A stretch of DNA of 47,032 bases, from positions 1 through 47,032 of the forward strand of contig CAJYIX010000016.1 of NCBI GenBank assembly GCA_913775315.1. The letters run 5' to 3'. The DNA is from an uncultured Sphingomonas sp. Lineage in GTDB: Bacteria > Pseudomonadota > Alphaproteobacteria > Sphingomonadales > Sphingomonadaceae. Positions within the stretch are counted from its first letter, which is position 1. Each line of letters begins with the position of its first letter. Position numbers and translations under genes: made by a program. The notes beneath the pieces are model-generated. The model did no database searches and was not told the origin of the DNA. It saw nothing but the letters and a program-made list of their open reading frames with translations. This document shows positions 9,425 to 18,672 of this stretch, piece after piece.

Positions 9425-10390
9425 ATGGCCGTCTATACCCAGGTTTCCGCCGAGCTTCTGGCCGACTTCCTCACGCGCTTCGACGTGGGCGAACTCGTGT
9501 CCGCCAAGGGCATCGCCGAGGGGGTAGAGAACTCCAACTACCTCGTCGAGACGACGCAGGACCGCTTCATCCTGACGCTGTACGAAAAGCGCGTGTCGGC
9601 GGGCGACCTGCCCTATTTCCTGTCGCTCCTCGACCATCTGGCGGGCAAGGGCCTGCCCGTGCCGCCGGCGATCAAGGATCGTGACGGCAACGCGATCCAC
9701 GAACTCGCCGGCCGTCCCGCCTGCCTGATCCGCTTCCTGCCCGGCGTGTCGCTGTCGCATCCGACTCCGGCACAGGCGCTGGCGGCGGGCGAGGCGATGG
9801 GCGCGATGCACCGCGCGGTCGCGGATTTCGAGGGCACGCGCGAAAACTCGATGGGCGTCACCACGTGGCAGCCGCTGCTCGACCGCTGCGGCGAGAGCCT
9901 CGACGCGATCGCGCCGGGCCTGCACGCCGACATCGCCTTCGCGCTCGACGACCTGATGGCGACGTGGCCGACACAGCTCGACGCCTGCGCGATCCATGCC
10001 GACCTGTTCCCCGACAATGTGCTAATGCTCGGCGACCGGGTGACGGGGCTGATCGACTTCTACTTCGCCTGCACCGACCTGCGTCTCTACGACCTCGCCG
10101 TGATGCATGCCGCCTGGAGCTTCGACGCGACCGGCCGCGATTACGACGCGGCGGTGGGCGATGCGCTGATCGAGGGCTACGCGAAGCACTATCCGCTGAC
10201 CGACGAGGAGCGCGCGGCGTTCGACGACCTGGCCGTCGGCGCGTGCATCCGCTTCACGCTGTCGCGCGCGTGGGACTGGCTCAACACCCCCGCCGACGCG
10301 CTGGTGACGCGCAAGGATCCGCTCGCCTTTTGGCGGCGGCTGCGCGTCTACGATCCCGACCTCGCAAGCCTGTTGAAGACGCTCCAATGA
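9425..10390 (+). CDS. thrB: Homoserine kinase (aminoglycoside-phosphotransferase fold)
   Basis: 321 aa. It phosphorylates homoserine for threonine synthesis and belongs to the APH/choline-kinase-fold ThrB of alphaproteobacteria and pseudomonads, not the GHMP-fold enzyme of enterics. The N-terminal [16 protein letters not shown] is the nucleotide-binding loop. [10 protein letters not shown] is the catalytic Brenner-like motif, and GLIDFYFAC carries the metal-binding Asp. Its stop overlaps the rnhA start (ATGA), so the two are coupled. Confidence 0.93.
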   Translation: MAVYTQVSAELLADFLTRFDVGELVSAKGIAEGVENSNYLVETTQDRFILTLYEKRVSAGDLPYFLSLLDHLAGKGLPVPPAIKDRDGNAIHELAGRPACLIRFLPGVSLSHPTPAQALAAGEAMGAMHRAVADFEGTRENSMGVTTWQPLLDRCGESLDAIAPGLHADIAFALDDLMATWPTQLDACAIHADLFPDNVLMLGDRVTGLIDFYFACTDLRLYDLAVMHAAWSFDATGRDYDAAVGDALIEGYAKHYPLTDEERAAFDDLAVGACIRFTLSRAWDWLNTPADALVTRKDPLAFWRRLRVYDPDLASLLKTLQ

Positions 10391-10836
10391 CCGAACTCCC
10401 CCATGTTGAGATCGCCACCGACGGCGCGTGCAAGGGCAATCCCGGCCCCGGCGGCTGGGGCGCGCTCATCCGCCACGGCGCGCGTGAGAAGGAACTGTCG
10501 GGCGGCGAGGCGCTGACGACCAACAACCGCATGGAACTGATGGCAGCGATCCAGGGGCTGAACGCGCTGAAGAAGCCGTGCCGCGTCACGCTCTCCACCG
10601 ACAGCCGCTACGTCATGGACGGCCTGACCAAATGGGTGCGCGGCTGGCTGAAGAACGGCTGGAAGACCGCAGATAGGAAGCCCGTGAAGAACGCCGAGCT
10701 GTGGCAGGCGCTGATCGCCGCCGCCGAACCGCATCGCGTCGAGTGGAAGTGGGTCAAGGGCCATGCCGGCCACCCCGACAACGAACGCGCCGACAAGCTC
10801 GCCAGCGACGCCGCGCTGGCGGCGGGAAAGCGCTAG
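10387..10836 (+). CDS. rnhA: Ribonuclease HI
   Basis: 149 aa. It cleaves the RNA strand of RNA:DNA hybrids. Carboxylates Asp12 (ATDGACKGN), Glu50 (NNRMELMA) and Asp72 (STDSRYV) are in place, as is the C-terminal [16 protein letters not shown] with the catalytic His/Asp. The length is normal for a stand-alone type 1 enzyme. Its stop codon overlaps the stop of the convergent gene by two bases, leaving no room for a terminator between them. Confidence 0.97.
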   Translation: MTELPHVEIATDGACKGNPGPGGWGALIRHGAREKELSGGEALTTNNRMELMAAIQGLNALKKPCRVTLSTDSRYVMDGLTKWVRGWLKNGWKTADRKPVKNAELWQALIAAAEPHRVEWKWVKGHAGHPDNERADKLASDAALAAGKR

Positions 10837-12191
10837 AGCCCCTCGCCGCCCACCCAATGCGCGTTGGCGAGCGTGCGCGCGAGGTTCCAGGCCTGAACGC
10901 GGATGTCGGGCACCGCGACGACTTCCCACCACGCCCCACGCGTCATCGGGCCGATGGCGTAGAGCCGGTCGGCGGGGCGCCCGTCCGCGCCGATTACCCG
11001 CGTGTCCGCCGCCACGTCGATGCCGAGCCGCGCCGCATCGGGCCGGATCGCGCCCGCCGCCATCAACCGGCGCAGCAGCGGGTCGGCCGCGCGCTTCAGG
11101 TCGCCCTGCGGTCCGGTGCAGTTGACGATGCGGCGAAATCGCGCGGTCGTCGGCGCGTCGGCGCCGCGCGGACGCCATTCGACCGAGGCGCAATCGCCCT
11201 CCGGCCGGATTGCGGCGAGCTTGCCAGCCTGAAAGGCCAGCCGCCCCTCGGCCACCATCGCGTCGATCCGCGCGGCGATCTGCGGCGCGAGGCGGTGGCG
11301 ATGCACGTCCCAGAACGGACGCAGGTGCCGGAGGAAACGCTGCCGCGTGGCAAGGTCAGCGCCCGACCACATGAGCTGCGTCACCGGCCGCAGCGCATCG
11401 ACCGCGGCGCGCCACTCGCCCGCCGCCGCCGCCTGATCGCGCACCGCGTGGACGAGGGCCGGGAGCGTGCGCGCGGGCTTTTCGTCGGCGGGCGGTGCCT
11501 TTGCCTGCCCCTCGACATGCGCGCGCGGGACCAGGCCGCGGCGCGACATGGCGACGATGCGCCCTCGAAACCCCTGCCGGTCGAGCAGCAGCGCGGCGTC
11601 AATCGCGGTGAGGCCGGTCCCCAGCAACAGAACGGCATCGTCCGCGCCTAGTCGCTCGCCGATGTCTGCCGCCCATGGATCGTCGCAGTACAGGTCTCGC
11701 GGCAGCGCATCCGCGTTGATCCCCGGCGGCGCGTGCGGCGGCAGGTTTCCGACGGCGAGCACCGCGCGATCGAACCGTCGCTCGGCCCCGTCGATCACTG
11801 CGCGAACCGCGCCGTTCGCCTCGACCGCCGACACGTCGCCCGTCTCGACCACCAGCCGGTCGCCCGCGCCCGCGCACGCCGCGGCCAGCAGCGCGTTGAG
11901 GTAGCGGCCATAGGTCGTCCGCCGCACGAACGACGACGGCCCGCCCTCCCCCTCGGTCGCCAGCCAGCGGACGAAATGGTCGGGATCGTCGGGCAGCGCA
12001 CTCATATTCGACGCGCGCACGTTGAGCAGATGACTGTCGTCCGCCGCCGAATAGGCGACACCGCGCGCGACTTGGTTGGCGCGCCGCTCGACCAGCGTCA
12101 CGCGCGGGCCGTCATGGCGCAAGAGATTGATGGCGAGCAGCGTACCCGAAAAGCCGCCGCCGACGACGAGCACATGCTCCCGACCCAACAT
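10833..12191 (-). CDS. FAD/NAD(P)-binding oxidoreductase (NAD_binding_9 type)
   Basis: 452 aa from ATG 12191, which puts [19 protein letters not shown], the dinucleotide-binding loop, at the N-terminus; an upstream in-frame start would add 39 non-conserved residues. Further landmarks are [21 protein letters not shown], a second Rossmann-like [17 protein letters not shown], and the C-terminal [24 protein letters not shown]. This pattern is typical of YdhS-like FAD proteins whose substrate is unknown. It is last in a minus-strand run, 8 bp downstream of the DUF6356-like gene. Confidence 0.85.
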   Translation of the reverse strand: MLGREHVLVVGGGFSGTLLAINLLRHDGPRVTLVERRANQVARGVAYSAADDSHLLNVRASNMSALPDDPDHFVRWLATEGEGGPSSFVRRTTYGRYLNALLAAACAGAGDRLVVETGDVSAVEANGAVRAVIDGAERRFDRAVLAVGNLPPHAPPGINADALPRDLYCDDPWAADIGERLGADDAVLLLGTGLTAIDAALLLDRQGFRGRIVAMSRRGLVPRAHVEGQAKAPPADEKPARTLPALVHAVRDQAAAAGEWRAAVDALRPVTQLMWSGADLATRQRFLRHLRPFWDVHRHRLAPQIAARIDAMVAEGRLAFQAGKLAAIRPEGDCASVEWRPRGADAPTTARFRRIVNCTGPQGDLKRAADPLLRRLMAAGAIRPDAARLGIDVAADTRVIGADGRPADRLYAIGPMTRGAWWEVVAVPDIRVQAWNLARTLANAHWVGGEGL

Positions 12192-12199
12192 GAACCCGC

Positions 12200-12448
12200 T
12201 CAGATTTCGTATTCGGGCAGCCAGGCGGTGTCGCGCGCCGGTGCGGGCTGGCGCGCGGCGAGTTCGGCGTGGAGCGACTTGACCGCCTTGCTCGCGGTCC
12301 GCTCGCAAAGCGCGGGGACGAGTCCGTGGAGCACCGCCGCCCCGCCCGCCGCAAGCAGCCGCCCGCCGAAGCGGAAGGCGACGCCCATATGCTCGAAATA
12401 GCTTTCGCCCACCGAGGTGGGATGGCGAAGAAAGAGGCGATCGATCAT
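12200..12448 (-). CDS. Small DUF6356-like protein
   Basis: 82 aa from ATG 12448. The sequence begins MIDRLFLRHPTSVGESYFEH and continues with a hydrophobic stretch (GGRLLAAGGAAVLHGLVPAL) and TASKAVKSLHAEL. This matches my recollection of the DUF6356 family, small single-helix membrane-associated proteins common in sphingomonads, function unknown. It lies between the DUF1508 gene (40 bp upstream) and the FAD protein (8 bp downstream) and probably shares their transcript. Confidence 0.75.
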   Translation of the reverse strand: MIDRLFLRHPTSVGESYFEHMGVAFRFGGRLLAAGGAAVLHGLVPALCERTASKAVKSLHAELAARQPAPARDTAWLPEYEI

Positions 12449-12488
12449 GCTCGCGACCCTACGCCCGCGGGCCGGCGACCGCCACCCT

Positions 12489-12665
12489 TCACTCGGGTTC
12501 TTCGACCGGCGCATCCGGGCCGTTCTTCAAAACGGAGGCGATGGCGTTGCGCGCGCTCGCCTTCGACGAATAGCCTTCGGTCCAGAAGATCGTCTCGCTG
12601 TTGTGCTTGAACTTGGCGACATACTCGCCGGCCTTGTTCCGCTCGATCACGAACTTGTGCGCCAT
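12489..12665 (-). CDS. YegP-like DUF1508 protein
   Basis: 58 aa. KFVIERNKAGEYVAKFKHNSETIFWTEGY then SSKASARNAIASVLKN is a single DUF1508 repeat, a small beta-alpha fold whose role is not established. The start is ATG 12665 because GGAGG lies 6 nt ahead of it; an in-frame TTG four codons upstream overlaps that ribosome-binding site and is rejected. The acidic C-terminal tail (APVEEPE) is not part of the repeat. Confidence 0.85.
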   Translation of the reverse strand: MAHKFVIERNKAGEYVAKFKHNSETIFWTEGYSSKASARNAIASVLKNGPDAPVEEPE

Positions 12666-12714
12666 CTTATCCTCCAAGGATTGCAGCGAATCGCAATCTA
12701 GCGCGGCGACGGGT

Positions 12715-13824
12715 TCAGCGGAAGCGGTCGGGGGCGTAGCGTGCGGGATCGACGCCGGAGAGCCAGTCGGGCGCCGCCGTGCCGGTCAGCAGCGCGGCGG
12801 CTAGCGCAGCGGCGGCGGGGGCGGTCTGAATGCCGAAGCCGCCCTGCCCGGCGAACCAAAAGAACCGCTCGACTGCGGGATCGAAGCCATAGACGGGCAG
12901 CCGGTCGGGCGCGAAGCTCCTCAGCCCCGCCCAGCGGCGCTCAACCGCCTCGACCCGCCAGTCCACGGCCCCCTCAAACCGGTCGATCGCGACCGCCACA
13001 TCCAGTTCCTCGGGCGCCACGTCGCGGGGCACGTCGGGCACTTCGTCGTGCGGCGACAGCCAGACGCGCCCGCCCGCCTCGGGCTTGAAGTAGAAGCGGT
13101 CGGCGCCGTCGCGGACCAAGGGCAGATCAGCGGCCATGCCGGGATCGGTGCGAAGCTGCACCATCGTCCGGCGCAGCGGCGCGATGCCGATCGTCGGCAC
13201 CCCCGCGGCCTCGGCCACGCGATCCGCCCAGGCGCCGCCCGCATCGACTAGCACGCCCGCCGCGAACTCGCCCGCGCGCGTGCGGATCGCCCAGCCGACG
13301 CGCTCGCGCGTCGCGCTCTCCAGCGCCGCACCCGTGACGATCGTCAGCCCCCGCCGCCGCCCGAGCGCGAGATAGGCGCCGTGCAGCCGCCCCACGTCGA
13401 TATCCATGCAGGTCGGCTCATAGACCGCCTGCACCCAGTCGGGCCGCAGCCCCGGCAGGATCGCATGCGGATCAACCCGCTCCAGCGTAACGCCGGTATC
13501 GGCGAACTCGGCAATGAACGCATCGAGCGCGGCGGTGTCGCCCTCCCGCCCGATGAACAATTCGCCGCGCGGCTTCAGAAAGCTGTTGCCGCCCAGTTCC
13601 TCGGGCGGGTCGGTCAGGATCGGCCCCGATGCCGTCGTCAGCGGCTGGACGCCCGGCCCGCCATAGGTCTCCGACCAGAACGCCGCCGACCGGCCGGTGG
13701 CGTGATAGCCGGGCTGGTCCTCCGCCTCGAGCAGCAGGACGCGGGCATGTGCCGCCGCTTCCGCCGCCAGGCTCGCGCCGGCGATGCCGCCGCCGACCAC
13801 GGCAATATCGTAGGCTGAGGTCAA
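12715..13824 (-). CDS. DAO-family FAD-dependent oxidoreductase
   Basis: 369 aa. The N-terminal AVVGGGIAGASLAAEAA and LLLEAEDQPGYHATGRS bind FAD. DVGRLHGAYLALGRRRG and LVDAGGAWADRVAEAAG are DAO-family landmarks, and FFWFAGQGGFGIQTAPA closes the flavin site. Family members oxidise amino acids such as glycine, sarcosine or D-amino acids; the substrate here is not resolvable. The start appears to be TTG (13824-13822): no ATG or GTG lies upstream before the preceding gene's stop, and the next GTG would cut the first beta strand. The TTG overlaps the hydrolase stop (TTGA), so it is translationally coupled. Confidence 0.88.
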   Translation of the reverse strand: MTSAYDIAVVGGGIAGASLAAEAAAHARVLLLEAEDQPGYHATGRSAAFWSETYGGPGVQPLTTASGPILTDPPEELGGNSFLKPRGELFIGREGDTAALDAFIAEFADTGVTLERVDPHAILPGLRPDWVQAVYEPTCMDIDVGRLHGAYLALGRRRGLTIVTGAALESATRERVGWAIRTRAGEFAAGVLVDAGGAWADRVAEAAGVPTIGIAPLRRTMVQLRTDPGMAADLPLVRDGADRFYFKPEAGGRVWLSPHDEVPDVPRDVAPEELDVAVAIDRFEGAVDWRVEAVERRWAGLRSFAPDRLPVYGFDPAVERFFWFAGQGGFGIQTAPAAAALAAALLTGTAAPDWLSGVDPARYAPDRFR

Positions 13825-14762
13825 CGCGGGGCCTTTTCGTCGAGGAAACGGTCGATCGCCGCCAGCGCACGGTCGCGCACCGGATCGGCCTCGCGCAGGA
13901 GCTCGTGCGCCGCCTCTCGCCCGAAGGCAAGCGTGCGAGCGTGGGGCAAGCGCGCGATCAGCGCCTTGGCCGCTTTCGCATCGACCAGCCCGTCGGCCTC
14001 GGCGATCAGGCCGAGCACCGGCACCCGCATCGCCGTGACGCGCGCATCCTCGCGCAGCATTCGCGTCTCGGCAAAGGCGTCGGCGACCCAGGCCCAGCTC
14101 GGCGGGCCGGTCATCAGCCGCGGATCCGCCTGCTGCCAGAAGATCTCGTCGGCATAGCGGTCGGGATCATGCGTCAGCAGGCTCTCGCGCGTCTCGGTCG
14201 TCGCGGGCCGCTCGTTCCCCTTCCACGCCGGCCGCGCCGGATCGCCGAGCCCGCGCATCAGCCGCGCCAGCCGCTCGGCCAGCCTGGGCGGGATCGCGCC
14301 CTTCAGCCCCAGCATCGGCGCGACCAGCACTGCCGCCGCCGGATCGACCGCCCCGTCGACCAGACCGCGCAGCGACAGAAACCCGCCCATCGAATGGCCG
14401 ATCAGCACATGCGGCCCTGGCGTCGCCGCACGCCATTCGCTCCAGAACGCACGCAGATCGTCGTGGAACAGCCCGAACCGCTCGATATGCCCGCAATGCG
14501 GATGCGGGCCGCAGCGCCCCGACCCGCCCTGGCCCCGCCAGTCGAAGCTGGTGACGTGCCAGCCACGCGCGTGCCAGTGGTGGAAAGCCTCCAGATATTT
14601 CTCGAACACGTCGCCGCGGCCGCCCTGGAACAGAATCGATCCGCGGGCCTCGCCGTCCGCCGGCCAGTCGAAGCGGCGATGGATCCAGCCATCGGGCCCG
14701 CGCCACTCGCCGATGACGGCGCCCACCGGATAGGCGCGCCGCAAACTCAACTCTCCTGCCAT
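13821..14762 (-). CDS. Alpha/beta hydrolase, lysophospholipase-like
   Basis: 313 aa. SILFQGGRGDVFEKY and SFDWRGQGGSGR resemble the monoacylglycerol lipase/PldB group. The nucleophile elbow is GHSMGG, the acid is probably in AEADGLVD, and the base is in REAAHELL near the C-terminus, giving a complete triad. There is no signal peptide, so it is likely cytoplasmic. It heads the minus-strand run that continues into the FAD oxidoreductase and diverges from cpaA over only 48 bp. Confidence 0.85.
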   Translation of the reverse strand: MAGELSLRRAYPVGAVIGEWRGPDGWIHRRFDWPADGEARGSILFQGGRGDVFEKYLEAFHHWHARGWHVTSFDWRGQGGSGRCGPHPHCGHIERFGLFHDDLRAFWSEWRAATPGPHVLIGHSMGGFLSLRGLVDGAVDPAAAVLVAPMLGLKGAIPPRLAERLARLMRGLGDPARPAWKGNERPATTETRESLLTHDPDRYADEIFWQQADPRLMTGPPSWAWVADAFAETRMLREDARVTAMRVPVLGLIAEADGLVDAKAAKALIARLPHARTLAFGREAAHELLREADPVRDRALAAIDRFLDEKAPR

Positions 14763-14810
14763 CCGCGATGGTTACGATTTGGCAAGCCATGTCGTCTAGG
14801 CCTGTCGCTC

Positions 14811-15281
14811 ATGGGGGTGGGCTTTGCCTTGATATTGCCGGCGGCGCTTTTGTGCCTGCTCGTCGCAGCGGGCATTGAGGACGTGCGCCGGCGCGAGATC
14901 GCCAACTGGACGAACGGCGCGATCGCGCTGCTCGCGCCGGTCTGGTGGTGGGCGACGGGCATGACGCCCTGGCCTGACATGGCAATCCAGTTCGGCATCG
15001 CCGCGGCGATCTTCGCGATCTTCGTCGGATTGTGGGTGCTCAATCTGATCGGCGGCGGCGACGTCAAGTTGATCGGCGCGCTGGCTTTGTGGGTGCCGAT
15101 CGAACCGATGATCTCGATGCTGATCCTCATGTCGATCATCGGCGGCGTCATTGCCGCACTTCTTCTGATCGAGCGCAAATGGCGCCGCGATCCTGCGACG
15201 CCGCAAGTTCCCTATGGTGTGGCGATTGCCTGTTCGGCGCTGCTCACCTTTCACGAACCACTCCTTAACCATTTTCGGTGA
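14811..15281 (+). CDS. cpaA: Prepilin peptidase CpaA (A24 family)
   Basis: 156 aa integral membrane aspartyl protease that cleaves and may methylate Flp-type prepilins. The two catalytic aspartates are Asp24 in GIEDVRRREIANW and Asp84 in GGGDVKL, the second inside the invariant GxGD motif. Five or so hydrophobic helices cover the rest. The ATG at 14811 is the only good start in the 48-bp divergent gap; the frame is open further upstream only as a shadow of the opposite-strand hydrolase. First gene of the Tad operon. No pilin gene precedes it, although flp is commonly found there. Confidence 0.88.
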   Translation: MGVGFALILPAALLCLLVAAGIEDVRRREIANWTNGAIALLAPVWWWATGMTPWPDMAIQFGIAAAIFAIFVGLWVLNLIGGGDVKLIGALALWVPIEPMISMLILMSIIGGVIAALLLIERKWRRDPATPQVPYGVAIACSALLTFHEPLLNHFR

Positions 15282-15331
15282 CTGGTTAGCTTCCAGGAAA
15301 CCGGGCCCGAATCGGAAAGGCCAATCGCGTC

Positions 15332-16381
15332 ATGGATGCACGGAAGATCATTCTGCTGGTGGGAGCGCTCATCGTCGCGGCGATCACCGCTGTCATGGCG
15401 CGTAGCCTGTTCATGGGCGCGCCAGCGCCCACCGCCACCGCCCAGCCCGCACCGCCGGTCCCGACCGGGCCCAAGGTGATGGTCGCGACCAAGGCGCTGC
15501 CGGTCGGCACGATCATCAGCCCGGACATGGTCAAGTTCCAGCCATGGCCCGAAGAGCTGATCGAGAACGCCTATTTCGTCGAGGGGCCGAAGTTCGACCC
15601 GAAGATGGTGATGGGCACGGTCGTCCGCTTCCAGGTGCCCGCCGGCCAGCCGGTGACGCAGGGCAACCTGGTGAAGCCGGGCGATCGCGGCTTCCTTGCC
15701 GCCGCGCTGGGTGCCGGGATGCGCGCCGTGACGGTGCCGGTAAACGCCCAGTCGGCGGTCGCGGGCTTCGTCTTTCCGGGCGACCGCGTCGACCTCATCC
15801 TCACCCAGTCGGTGACCGGCGGCGGCGACGGCCCGCCGCTCAAGGCCTCGGAGACGGTGCTGCGCAACCTGCGCGTGCTCGCCACCGACCAGCGCGCCGA
15901 CAAGCAGACCGATGACAAGGGCAACACCGTCGTCAACACCTATTCGACCGTCACGCTCGAAGTGACGCCGCGCATCGCGGAAAAGATCTCGGTCGCGCAG
16001 CAGGTCGGCTCGCTCTCGCTGTCGCTGCGCTCGATCGCCGACAACGCCTCCGACCTCGAGGAAGCGATCGCGTCGGGCGAGGTCAACGTGCCCGAGGGCA
16101 ATGACCCGAACGCCGAAAAGGCGATGCTGGCCCGCGTCGCCGCCCGCCCGATCGAGGGCAAGGCAACCTATTCGACCGGTGCCGACGTGTCGCGCTTCCA
16201 GCGCGCCACCGTGCCCGGCCGCAGCGCGGGTACCGGCGGCATCAACGCCGGCCCCGCGCCGCAGATCGCCGCCACGGGCGGTAGCTTTCCGGGGGCACCG
16301 GCCCCGGTCGTGACGGGTCCGGTGGTCAGGGTTTCGCGCGGCACGGCTGTGACCGCGGTCGAAGTTGGGGGGAAGAAGTGA
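15332..16381 (+). CDS. cpaB: Flp pilus assembly protein CpaB
   Basis: 349 aa. One N-terminal membrane helix (residues about 5-24), then a Pro/Ala-rich linker, then a SAF domain (VMVATKALPVGTIISPDMV ... VPAGQPVTQGNLV). The RcpC/CpaB domain follows, with MRAVTVPVNAQSAVAGFVFPGDRVDLIL. CpaB is a periplasmic partner that stabilises the CpaC secretin. The C-terminal 80 residues are Gly/Ala/Pro-rich and probably disordered. Its TGA overlaps the GTG start of cpaC. Confidence 0.93.
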   Translation: MDARKIILLVGALIVAAITAVMARSLFMGAPAPTATAQPAPPVPTGPKVMVATKALPVGTIISPDMVKFQPWPEELIENAYFVEGPKFDPKMVMGTVVRFQVPAGQPVTQGNLVKPGDRGFLAAALGAGMRAVTVPVNAQSAVAGFVFPGDRVDLILTQSVTGGGDGPPLKASETVLRNLRVLATDQRADKQTDDKGNTVVNTYSTVTLEVTPRIAEKISVAQQVGSLSLSLRSIADNASDLEEAIASGEVNVPEGNDPNAEKAMLARVAARPIEGKATYSTGADVSRFQRATVPGRSAGTGGINAGPAPQIAATGGSFPGAPAPVVTGPVVRVSRGTAVTAVEVGGKK

Positions 16382-18009
16382 CCATCGCGACCAATTCGAT
16401 GAAGCGGGTGCTGGCTGCACTCTGCCTCGCGACCGCGCCGCTCGCGTTGGCCGCGGGCGCCGCGCCCGCCGCCGCGCAGAGCGTCAGCGCACCCGAGGGC
16501 ACGCTCCAGCTTGCCACCGGCCGCGGCCGCCTGGTGACGGTGCGCGAACCGATCAGCGACGTGTTCGTCGCCGCCGATGGCATCGCCGACGTGACCGTGC
16601 GCTCGCCCACCCAGTTCTGGGTGTTCGGCAAGGCGCCGGGCGAGACGACGGTCTATGCGGTGACCAAGGGTGGCAAGGTCGCCTATTCGTCGAACCTGCG
16701 CGTCGGCGACAATATCGACCAGATCGGGATGATGCTGCGCACGGCGATGCCCGATGCCAACATCACGACGACGCCGATGAACGGCCTGATGCTGCTGACC
16801 GGCACCGTCGCCAATCCCGCGGACGCGGCGGAGGCGGAGCGGCTGGCCCAGGCGTTCGTGGGCGAGAAGACCAAGGTCGTCTCGCGCCTGCGGACCGCCA
16901 CGCCGCTTCAGGTCAATCTGCAGGTCAAGATCGCCGAGGTTAGCCGTAGCTTCCTGAAGAATATCGGCGCGAACCTCCAGACCCGCGACACGACGGGCGG
17001 GTTCCAGTTCAACGTCGCGTCCGGCCGTCCGGTGGGCTCGATCGGCAATGTCGACACGTCGGGCTATCCGCAGCTCGACGCCTCCTCGCTCTACGGCTTC
17101 CCGGCCGGCACGCTGACGCTGCCGTTCGACGTGAAACGCGGCACCTTCGTGCTGCCGAACACGGGCTCCACGTATAATTTCTCGGGCCTCAAGGGCAGCG
17201 CGCAGACCGCGCTCGGCCTTGCGGGCAAACTGGCGGGTGTCGATATCCTCGGCGCGATCGATCTCGGCGAGACAATCGGTCAGGTCACGACGCTGGCACA
17301 GCCCAACCTGACCGCGCTGTCGGGCGAGACCGCCTCGTTCCTCGTCGGCGGCGAAGTGCCACTGGTTACGCAGAGCGGGCTCGGCGCGACCAACGTCCAG
17401 TACAAGCAGTACGGCGTCAGCCTCGCCTACACGCCGACGGTGCTGGCCGACGGCCGCATCTCGCTGCGCGTCCGGCCCGAGGTGTCGCAGCTGTCGGCCG
17501 CGGGCGCGGTCGTGGTCGGTGGCACGCAGATCCCCGCGCTCACCACGCGGCGCGCGGAAACGACGATCGAGCTCGGCTCCGGCCAAAGCTTCATGATCGC
17601 CGGCCTGCTGCGCAACGATCATGACAACCAGATCGAGAAGGCCCCCGGCCTTGGCGACCTGCCCGTCCTCGGCGCGCTGTTCCGCTCCAACGGCTTTCGC
17701 CGGCAGGAGACCGAGCTTGTCATCGTCGTGACACCGTATCTGGTGAAGCCGGTCGACGCCAACACGATCGCGCTGCCCACCGATGGCTACAAGACGCCGA
17801 CCGACGTCGAGCGCGTGCTGCTCGGCCAGCTCGAGAGCGTGAGCAGCAATCGCGACCGGCCCAAGCCGTCGATGGCACCGGCGCCCGCCGCGCCGCCCTC
17901 GGTCGGGGTGTCGACCCCGCTGCCGACCGCGACCGCGCCGGTGCAGCCGGTGCGCCGCGAAAAGGACAAGAACGCCAAGGGCGCCGCCGCCCCCGGCTTC
18001 AGCAATTGA
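16378..18009 (+). CDS. cpaC: Tad pilus secretin CpaC
   Basis: 543 aa with a signal peptide ending near AAAQS. An N-terminal pilus/BON-like domain (ISDVFVAADGIADVTVRSP, NGLMLLTGTV) is followed by the secretin domain: VNLQVKIAEVSRSFLKNIG, ALSGETASFLVGGEVPL, then the C-terminal GLGDLPVLGALFRSNGF and ELVIVVTPYLVKP. It forms the outer-membrane channel for the pilus. Translation starts at GTG 16378, overlapping the cpaB stop. The C-terminal tail is Pro/Ala-rich. Confidence 0.95.
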   Translation: MTIATNSMKRVLAALCLATAPLALAAGAAPAAAQSVSAPEGTLQLATGRGRLVTVREPISDVFVAADGIADVTVRSPTQFWVFGKAPGETTVYAVTKGGKVAYSSNLRVGDNIDQIGMMLRTAMPDANITTTPMNGLMLLTGTVANPADAAEAERLAQAFVGEKTKVVSRLRTATPLQVNLQVKIAEVSRSFLKNIGANLQTRDTTGGFQFNVASGRPVGSIGNVDTSGYPQLDASSLYGFPAGTLTLPFDVKRGTFVLPNTGSTYNFSGLKGSAQTALGLAGKLAGVDILGAIDLGETIGQVTTLAQPNLTALSGETASFLVGGEVPLVTQSGLGATNVQYKQYGVSLAYTPTVLADGRISLRVRPEVSQLSAAGAVVVGGTQIPALTTRRAETTIELGSGQSFMIAGLLRNDHDNQIEKAPGLGDLPVLGALFRSNGFRRQETELVIVVTPYLVKPVDANTIALPTDGYKTPTDVERVLLGQLESVSSNRDRPKPSMAPAPAAPPSVGVSTPLPTATAPVQPVRREKDKNAKGAAAPGFSN

Positions 18010-18020
18010 GGATGCGACCC

Positions 18021-18671
18021 ATGCGCCTTTCGCCCACCCGCCTTTCAAGCGCCGCCATCCTGATCGCCGCCACGGCGCTGTCGGGATGCACGGGCACCAA
18101 GAACCGCAGCGTCGATTCGGTCCACCAGCCGGTCGTCAGCCGCGCCGACTATGCGCTCGACATGGGCGTCGGCAGCGACGGCCTGGCGCAGGGCGAGCGT
18201 GAGCGGCTGGCCGGCTGGCTGGGCGCGCTCGGCGCCGGCTATGGCGACCGGATCGCGGTCGATGACGGCGGCAATCCCGATAGCCGCGTGCGCGAGGACG
18301 TCGCCGCTGTCGCCGGCCGCCAGAACCTGATCCTGACCGAGGGCGCGCCCGTCACCCCCGGCGCGCTGGCACCCGGCACGGTCCGCGTCGTCGTGACGCG
18401 CACAAGCGCCGCGGTGCCCGGCTGTCCCGACCACTCGCGTACCTATCAGCCCAATTTCGGGGCGCACACCTCGTCCGATTTCGGCTGCGGCGTTAACAGC
18501 AATCTGGCCGCGATGGTCGCCCAGCCCGAGGATCTGGTCCGCGGCCGCAACGGCAGCGCGCTGGTCGATCCGCTGACCGCGACCAAGCCGGTGCAGGCGC
18601 TGCGCGACCGCAAGACCGCAGTGGACAGCCAGCTTCAGGCCGCCCGCACCAGCCAGACGGGAGCGCAGTGA
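18021..18671 (+). CDS. cpaD: Tad pilus lipoprotein CpaD
   Basis: 216 aa from ATG 18021, with GAGG 9 nt upstream. TTG 18006 and ATG 18012 are in frame but lie on or beside that ribosome-binding site. Signal sequence with lipobox LSGC (Cys about residue 22) predicts a lipoprotein. CpaD-family features include a periplasmic region rich in Gly/Asp/Arg and the RTYQPNFGAHTSSDFGCGVNSNLAAMVAQPEDLV segment, which in CpaD proteins precedes the C-terminus. It is thought to help secretin assembly. 1 bp separates it from cpaE. Confidence 0.9.
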   Translation: MRLSPTRLSSAAILIAATALSGCTGTKNRSVDSVHQPVVSRADYALDMGVGSDGLAQGERERLAGWLGALGAGYGDRIAVDDGGNPDSRVREDVAAVAGRQNLILTEGAPVTPGALAPGTVRVVVTRTSAAVPGCPDHSRTYQPNFGAHTSSDFGCGVNSNLAAMVAQPEDLVRGRNGSALVDPLTATKPVQALRDRKTAVDSQLQAARTSQTGAQ

Positions 18672-18672
18672 C

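Noticed and set aside
13629-14810. Long plus-strand extension upstream of cpaA
   Set aside because: It runs antisense through the hydrolase gene and lacks cpaA-like sequence; the prepilin peptidase begins at 14811.
18006-18020. TTG or first ATG as start of cpaD
   Set aside because: They overlap the GAGG site that fits ATG 18021, and the lipoprotein signal begins cleanly at the later ATG.
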